From: Brasenia schreberi | Lineage: Eukaryota; Streptophyta; Magnoliopsida; Nymphaeales; Cabombaceae | Reading direction: 5' to 3' | Assembly (NCBI GenBank): GCA_036023115.1 | Contig: JAYKKT010000080.1 | Span: 12,092,001 to 12,156,000, forward strand | DNA: 64,000 nucleotides | Part shown: positions 58,800-64,000 of the stretch, in pieces | Position numbering within the stretch: position 1 is the first letter of the stretch | Layout of the letters: each line of letters begins with the position of its first letter | Notes under the pieces: generated by a model | What the model was told of the DNA's origin: nothing | The model's database searches: none | The model's input: only the letters and a program-made list of their open reading frames with translations | Made by a program: the position numbers and the translations under genes

Positions 58800-59168
58800 A
58801 AATTTGGCAAGCCCAGTTGGACTTGAGTCTTAGGAAATTGTTTTGATCTGATTTTGATTTCAAAACAAAAATCAATTTCAAATCATGATTCTAAACTCTC
58901 CTTTTCAATCGCTTGCTTTAAGTTCAATTTCTAACTACTAAATATTGTCAAGTTTGGATGATTCCTTTGAAAATATGTCAAGGAAGGCCTCATCAAACTC
59001 TATAAATCAGTTTTCCAAAACCATGAAAAAGTCTTCCCAAACCCAGAAAGAAAGAATCGTCTCTTTAAAAAGAGAGTTGAGAGATACAAATCGAAAGAGA
59101 AATTGCTACCCTAAGCCAAGAGGCCAAGGCACCTTGTTCCCATGAGAAACAAATCGAAAGGGAAATTC
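58800..59168 (+). other. PBS and start of gag of a truncated Tat-family element
   Basis: TGGCAAGCCCAGTTGGAC (58805-58822) is the PBS. The following bases match 32749-33090 of the intact element (GAGTCTTAGGAAAT, AATATTGTCAAGTT, GAGCCAAGAGGCC equivalent at about 59114). Homology ends near 59155 in ACAAATCGAAAGGGAAATT, a near repeat of ACAAATCGAAAGAGAAATT at 59086. Copia sequence then resumes. There is no 3' LTR. Confidence 0.75.
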
Positions 59169-59530
59169 CTTGTATGTTGATGATATGCTTATATTTAAAC
59201 TTATTGAAAATGTCAAGAGGTTCTTATCTAGCAATTTTGACATAAAATATATGTGAATAGTTGATATTATTCTAGGTATTAGAATAACTAGAGAAGTTGA
59301 TATCATCTGACTTTTTGCAATCTCATTACATTGAGAAAGTATTAAGGAGATTTAATGCTTTTGACTAGTACCACATACCAAATAAAGGGCACCTAGTTGC
59401 ATAATTCATATATGCTAAAGTGATTGGTTGTTTGATGATGTATGTGATGACATATAATGGACTCGGTATTGCATATGCAATGGGTCATGTGACATCTGCA
59501 TGAGTTACAACCACAACCCAAACCAATCAC
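59169..59530 (+). pseudogene. Ty1/copia pol remnant, part 2
   Basis: LYVDDMLIFKLIENVKRFLS (catalytic YVDD codons 59173-59184) and SNFDIKYM, DIILGIRITREV continue the copia RT exactly where part 1 stops. Then VIGCLMMYVMTYNGLGIAYA (about 59420-59480) matches the usual copia stretch before RNase H. Frame changes and stops are present. Confidence 0.8.
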
Positions 59531-60649
59531 AAGTGGCCACTTATCGCGTGAGCATGAACATAAGCAACATTTAAGGACAAGTATAACCAAACTCTAATTA
59601 CAAATATCAATAAGTCTAAACAATCCATTCAAAATGGTACACGCTCAAAGATATAATCCCAAAAAGAGGGAAGTGTCAGACATGCCATCCTAGAGGAAGA
59701 CAGGACACAACACTCCCATAGAATCATAATTTCCATGGGATTTCAGGCGACATCCAAGGATAACGGTGGTCCCCAACCAACTGTCTACTTTTCCTCTCAC
59801 GGCCAAGCCCAACATCGGCCACTGGTAGTGGCATTTTGGATGGAAAAACTCAAACAGAAAACATTGAAAATATGAAGGGTTTTCAAACAACCAAAATCAA
59901 AAGAATCAAAGGATTTTTCGATCGATTTTTTATCTATTTTTGTTTATAATCATTTAATCTAAAAAAACCCTTAAATCTCACATAAGTCCACTAAAAACAA
60001 CAATGATTTTTTCTAGAAAAGATGGACAACCCATTTGAAGTCATTTTTCTAAAAACTCAGCAACCATCAACCGATTTCCAAATGATTTCGATATCAACAA
60101 CCTTGATTCTTAGCCTCAACACTTCTTATGACTTAATTCAAGCAACCCAAACCCAAATTGATGTTTACAACAAGTTTTTCATCAAGAATTGAAAGAAAAA
60201 ATGAAATATGAAAGCAGGAAGATAACTCACTAGATTTTAGTCATCCTTCGTTGATTCAATTGCTCGCCCAATTCCTTTCATTGTTGTCAATGATGATGGT
60301 CTTTTAGCAAGTTCTAATGGAAGGGATCTTGCACCAACAATGGCAGTTGTCATTTCTATTGGCAAGCTACCATGCTCCAACAATGCCCAAGTTGGGCGTT
60401 GCTATCTTTCCTCTTTTGAGCGTGACTAGGTCGAGTCAGGTCTAGATCTAGCTTGCTCTAAACTATTATTTATATATAAACAATCCAAGTAAAGACCACT
60501 AACAATCCATTCAAGAAGAATTAAAATACTTAAAGAGAACAACAAATTATAGTTTAGTCTATAATGAAAGTCTTTCTATCTTAGAACAATATTCAAATAT
60601 CAGTTAGGTAACCTACATATAAGATAATGCTTCTACAAGCAAATGGCTT
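59531..60649. other. Intergenic or decayed repeat sequence, no gene
   Basis: No domain recognised on either strand. A repeated phrase about AACAATCCATTCAA occurs near 59620 and 60505. Confidence 0.3.
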
Positions 60650-61211
60650 TGTAGATAAGAATTTAATTTCAAAGCCTATCAAGAGACTTGAAACTCAATT
60701 CACAAATACGAGTGCACAAGCATGCTAGCAATTTTTTAAAAACTTGCAAAGCTTGATTTCTGACTTCTTATCGAATGTAGACAAGTGAGTTCTTTCTATC
60801 ATAGGCCTTCTTGCACCGATACTCAAGGGTCAGCATAGATGCTTGAAAATCATTTTAAGATCTGATATGTTTTGAAAACCAAATTTCAATTCAAGCAAAC
60901 TTGCAAAATCGTGAGTCTATTTCTTAACCCAAAAATCAATTCCAACCTTGAAAAATAGGAATTGGTTCTATTTTCAGTGACTAGATTTTCTAATTTTTTT
61001 GGTAGGGTTCGGATCTCCAAAAATCCTTAAAATTTTACATGAAATAGACCAAATGTGTAGATTCCTAAACTATTTTTATTTTTATTTTTGATTTGTAAAT
61101 GTGCTGAATTAAATTTGTGAAGTCCCTTACTCTAGAATGTGGGATAGAACCTGTGACATAAATACAAAAGCTTAAAGAAATAATTGTATCTCATTACATA
61201 GATATTGGATT
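60650..61211 (-). repeat. Minus-strand Tat-family LTR, part 1 (LTR 3' end)
   Basis: The left edge TGTAGATAAGAATTTAATTTC is the reverse complement of the Tat LTR 3' end. The sequence follows that LTR backward through GAGACTTGAAACTCAATTC and AAAGAAATAATTGTATCTC to GGATT at 61207-61211. There it is interrupted by another solo LTR and resumes at 63686. No PBS precedes 60650. Confidence 0.85.
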
Positions 61212-61272
61212 TGTAACGTTTAACCATTACTGCACAGACTGTGCAGGCTGTGCAGTAACGGCTATATCAGGG
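61212..61272 (+). repeat. LTR 5'-end repeat, copy 1
   Basis: TGTAACGTTTAACC through GTAACGGCTATATCAGGG. It is repeated with changes at 61795-61846; the PMI1-related fragment lies between the copies. Confidence 0.8.
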
Positions 61273-61794
61273 CTCTTGAATCGATCATCGGCAAAGATAA
61301 ACTGTTCACAAAGGAAGACCGATTCACATTTCAGAATCTGGATGCCGAAGAGGAAACGGTCACCAGAGAGTTCCTTCAGATGCTTGAGGATGACGACGAA
61401 GAGGCTAAATCCTACGGATTCCAATTCCTTAACGATCCTTCTCTGAAAATGAAATGGCACGAAGACGACGACGAGAACGGAAAGGAAGGGTTTATCTTCC
61501 TTTCTGATCTAGGTAAAGGATTGGGACCCGTCATTCAGACTCGGGACAGCGGGTTCCTCACCATCACAAACCCGCTCAACGTTGAGGTCTCCCGGAAATC
61601 ATCATCGAAACTCACCATCCAGGTCTCAAAATCGATCATCCTTCGAGCTAACACAATCGGACTCTCTGAATTCAAGGTCGTCCAGAAACTCGCCGCTTTG
61701 CGCATGGAGGAGCTCACCTCCCGACCGTTCTCCGTCATGCCCATTGATAATTTTGTCGTGAAAACTCCAGAGCATATTGCCTTCTAAGGCATCG
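61273..61794 (+). pseudogene. PLASTID MOVEMENT IMPAIRED1-related C-terminal fragment
   Basis: PMI1 and its relatives (NT-C2 proteins) act at the plasma membrane in chloroplast and nuclear photorelocation. The frame reads ALESIIGKDK, then FTFQNLDAEEETVTREFLQM (a family signature), an acidic insert MLEDDDEEA, LGKGLGPVIQTRDSGFL, NPLNVEVSRKSSSKLTIQ, FKVVQKLAALRMEELTSR and MPIDNFVVKTPEHIAF. A TAA then stands where the family has Glu before Gly-Ile. About 170 codons are open and intronless; the ATG at 61380 is internal. The N-terminal C2 domain and the extreme C-terminus are missing. It is a captured piece, not a working gene. Base composition is clearly more GC-rich than its surroundings. Confidence 0.87.
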
Positions 61795-61846
61795 TGTAAC
61801 GTCTAAGGGTTATAACACAAGCTGTGTAGTCACGGCTATATCTGGG
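61795..61846 (+). repeat. LTR 5'-end repeat, copy 2
   Basis: TGTAACGTCTAAGGGTTATA through GTCACGGCTATATCTGGG, in the same orientation as 61212-61272 and directly abutting the PMI1-related piece. Confidence 0.8.
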
Positions 61847-62164
61847 ATTTGAAAGGCCTTTAAAAGATACCTTTCATAGTGCATTCTCCACCGAGTTGGG
61901 GCAGCCTCGAACCAGCCAAAAAACGTGAGGAGTCAGCCTGAATTCGATGAGTTTACTTATTTTTTTGATTTTCATTTTTTTCTGATTTTTTATGAAAAAA
62001 AACTTGTTGAAAATCATCGTTTTGGGCTTGGATTGAAAGTTTGAGGTAGAATTAAGTGTTTTGGTGGGGTAGGTAAGTCGATGGTGTCGATTTGGCTGGA
62101 AAACAGTTATGATTCGCTGGAAAGCGACGAAATCGATGCCGGAAAAAAAAAGGAATCGACCCTT

Positions 62165-62360
62165 TTGGGCGTGTCCCTCATTTCTGTGTCGTGTCGTGAC
62201 AGACACGATGTGTCGTGTCTAAAATATCATGAACCGACACTGATTCATGTTGTGTCCTCATGTCGCGTGTTAAGAACCAATTCTGTGTCAAAATAGGTTC
62301 CGTGTCAGGTTTTGTGTTAGAAACGGGTCAAGTTTGGGTCGTGTCTTGAAATGGGTTTTG
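62165..62360. repeat. GTGTCGTGTC-rich block within the solo LTR
   Basis: Repeats of GTGTCGTGTC, GACACGATG and GGGTCAAGTTTGGGTCGTGTC resemble blocks at 12736-13085 and 21640-21860. It is likely a small nested element; termini unresolved. Confidence 0.35.
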
Positions 62361-63685
62361 GGGTTAGGAATAAGACCTGTGTCATTAGTTACAGGTTCTG
62401 TGTTAATACAGTGACACAAGCTACCTATTGTATCACTCATTTGGATCAGATATGGATCTGGGTATCAATTTGGATCTCGGATAGCTTAAACGTATCCAGA
62501 TTGGAGTTTGGGATCAAATTCAGATACAATTTATTTCGTTAGATTCATAGTTAAATACATTTTAATATTTTAATTATTTATAATTGTTTAGAGATTAAAA
62601 TTGGAGGATTTTGAGGTGATAAGAGTAGCCCAACAGCTTGGGGAATGGATCTTAGCCCTCCTTCAGGTAGGGGGTTATGTATTCTTTTACAGAACCATGC
62701 TAGAAGTGATTTAAATGTTTTAGATAGATTTAAATGTGTATGATTGATAAATGTTTTATTGATGTTTGTGAAATGTTATTCATAATTATGAGTTATTTGA
62801 TATGCTTTTCAAATAGAACATGTTTATGACACTGATTGATAAAGAGCATGTTTTAATATGCATGTGTTGTATGAACATGGTATTTAAATATTGTGTGGAT
62901 ATGAGTTTGATTTTGGATAATTGAGGATCTAGATATGATTTGTGAATGTGATAAACTGTAATTGGTTTTAGAAATGTAATGATATGTGAATATACGAGCC
63001 ATACTTGTGTGGTTTGTGTGGGGTCGCTAGAGACTTGTAGGTCCCTCGGGAGTTCCGGCTTGGAGCGAATACAGGGTGTGTTCTCGGGCACTCTGCCGTG
63101 AGAGTCGGCGTGATTACCATCGTGGATGGGGTTACCGAGGTCACGTTAGGGAGGGTCGGACGACTCCCGTGGCCTTTGGGGTAGAAATAGTATGGGCTGT
63201 AATTATCAAAACTAATGATGTGTGTGTGTTACTGTGTGCGTATGAATTTGAGATCATGATTTGAAGGTAATTGTGCTTTGCTATGAAATGATTGTGAAAC
63301 TATACATGCTTTTAATATGTTTTCTATTTAAAGATGTTTAACCTCCCTACTCAGCTATGTATAGGAGCTCACCCCATTGTTTTCCAGTTCATCCTGAAGC
63401 TAGCACTTCGAAGGCACACGGAGCATTTTTATTTTAGATGGTATGATAAGTGATAAATGATTTATAACATCTTGTTATTCGGGGTTATTGTTAGGTGGGC
63501 CCGTACCATTTTGGACGTGTTGTTTAGAACTTCGATATGAATATTTATTTCAATTAGATATTTCATTGAGTTTGAATTAAATTAGTATTGTATTTGGTTA
63601 CTGCTCACCATCATGCCCGCGTGAGAAGCGGCCACGTGGCATCAGCTCGGGCCTGGTCATGGTCGCGACTCAAGCAGGTGTGATA

Positions 63686-64000
63686 GGATTTCTATGAAAT
63701 TGGTCGTGTAGGTAAGCTGTGGATATCATATTTTTTATTAAACAATTTTTGAGCAATTTGGATCACGAAAGATAGAGTTATCGAACTTTTACAAAGCCTC
63801 TATTGTAGGATGTATAGTGTTGGCATACTTTGTTTTGATTCTATTCAGTATTTCTCAATTTTATTCACGGTCCTAACCATTTCTAAAATTCTTTCAAATT
63901 TTACAAAAAGTGGGACTATATGTATAAAATGAGTATGCCAAGTTTCAGCACATTTCGATCACATCATGACCAAATTAGCAGGATTTTGTTATTTCAAAAG
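63686..64000 (-). repeat. Minus-strand Tat-family LTR, part 2
   Basis: After the second GGATT the reverse complement again follows the Tat LTR (CTCTATTRYAGGATGTATAG, ATTTTATTCACGG and TTCTAAAATTCTT) to the window end. It continues the LTR interrupted at 61211. Confidence 0.85.

Larger units (their letters stand above)
61212..63685 (+). mobile_element. Solo LTR of a second family carrying a PMI1-related fragment
   Basis: The unit starts TGTAACGTTTAACC and ends GCAGGTGTGATA (terminal CA changed to TA). It is flanked by GGATT at 61207-61211 and 63686-63690. Removing it with one GGATT restores an uninterrupted minus-strand Tat LTR, so the boundaries are secure. The 3' part (GGTCGCTAGAGACTTGTAGG, GGGGTTACCGAGGTCACG and GGAGCTCACCCCATTG) looks like a plant chromovirus-type LTR. 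A GTGTCGTGTC-rich block sits at 62165-62360. No internal region remains. Confidence 0.85.

Noticed and set aside
61380..61787. A complete small gene starting at ATG 61380
   Set aside because: Homology to the PMI1 family begins upstream of that ATG (from about 61273) and stops where the family continues, so this is an internal piece.

Overview
The window reads as nuclear DNA of a flowering plant. It is AT-rich and gene-poor, and it holds plant-type LTR retrotransposons (Ty3/gypsy Tat-like, Ty1/copia), an RTE-type LINE, hAT-like miniature elements, tRNA-derived SINEs and many microsatellites. The one substantial host locus is a leucine-rich repeat extensin (LRX3/4/5 type). The species cannot be fixed from the sequence. 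There are no operons, CRISPR arrays or rRNA genes.

Layout. 0.3-3.2 kb: decayed RTE LINE (endonuclease, reverse transcriptase). 4.7-5.1 kb: TA-rich duplication and a 20-bp minisatellite. 7.9-8.4 kb: Ty3/gypsy gag remnant. 9-15 kb: SINEs, hAT-like fragments and a promoter-like GC-rich patch. 15.2-17.5 kb: the LRX locus with TATA box, CT-rich leader, LRR domain and proline-rich tail; its frame is broken at least twice and about 60 codons of the N-terminal domain are missing. 18-30 kb: intergenic DNA with miniature elements, a duplicated repeat block, a 27-bp perfect inverted repeat and a 172-bp hAT MITE with a perfect 8-bp target duplication. 30.755-43.178 kb: a complete Tat-like Ty3/gypsy element with matching 5-bp target duplication ATAGG, PBS, gag, protease, RT, RNase H, a second (ancestral) RNase H, integrase, PPT and two diverged LTRs. 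43-64 kb: a nested retrotransposon graveyard, whose insertion order can be read from target duplications and reconstructed empty sites.

The most unusual signal is that LTRs here carry pieces of host genes. A solo LTR at 45.231-47.665 kb (TSD TGAAG) carries an open, intronless 129-codon piece of mitochondrial pyruvate dehydrogenase E1-alpha, upstream of the LTR TATA box (so in U3). A second solo LTR of another family at 61.212-63.685 kb (TSD GGATT) carries the C-terminal part of a PLASTID MOVEMENT IMPAIRED1-related gene, sitting between two copies of the LTR's own 5' end. The 3' LTR of the intact Tat element carries a roughly 360-bp insert, absent from its 5' LTR, with an exon/intron-like pattern on the minus strand. 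None looks like a working host gene; together they suggest repeated capture of host sequence into U3.

Only the LRX locus can be proposed as a host gene in place, and its present reading frame is either a pseudogene or affected by assembly errors in and around a (CCA)n tract. Coordinates of decayed repeats are approximate. LTR termini, target duplications and motif positions were read base by base. All similarity statements come from reading and from knowledge of protein families; no database search was run.
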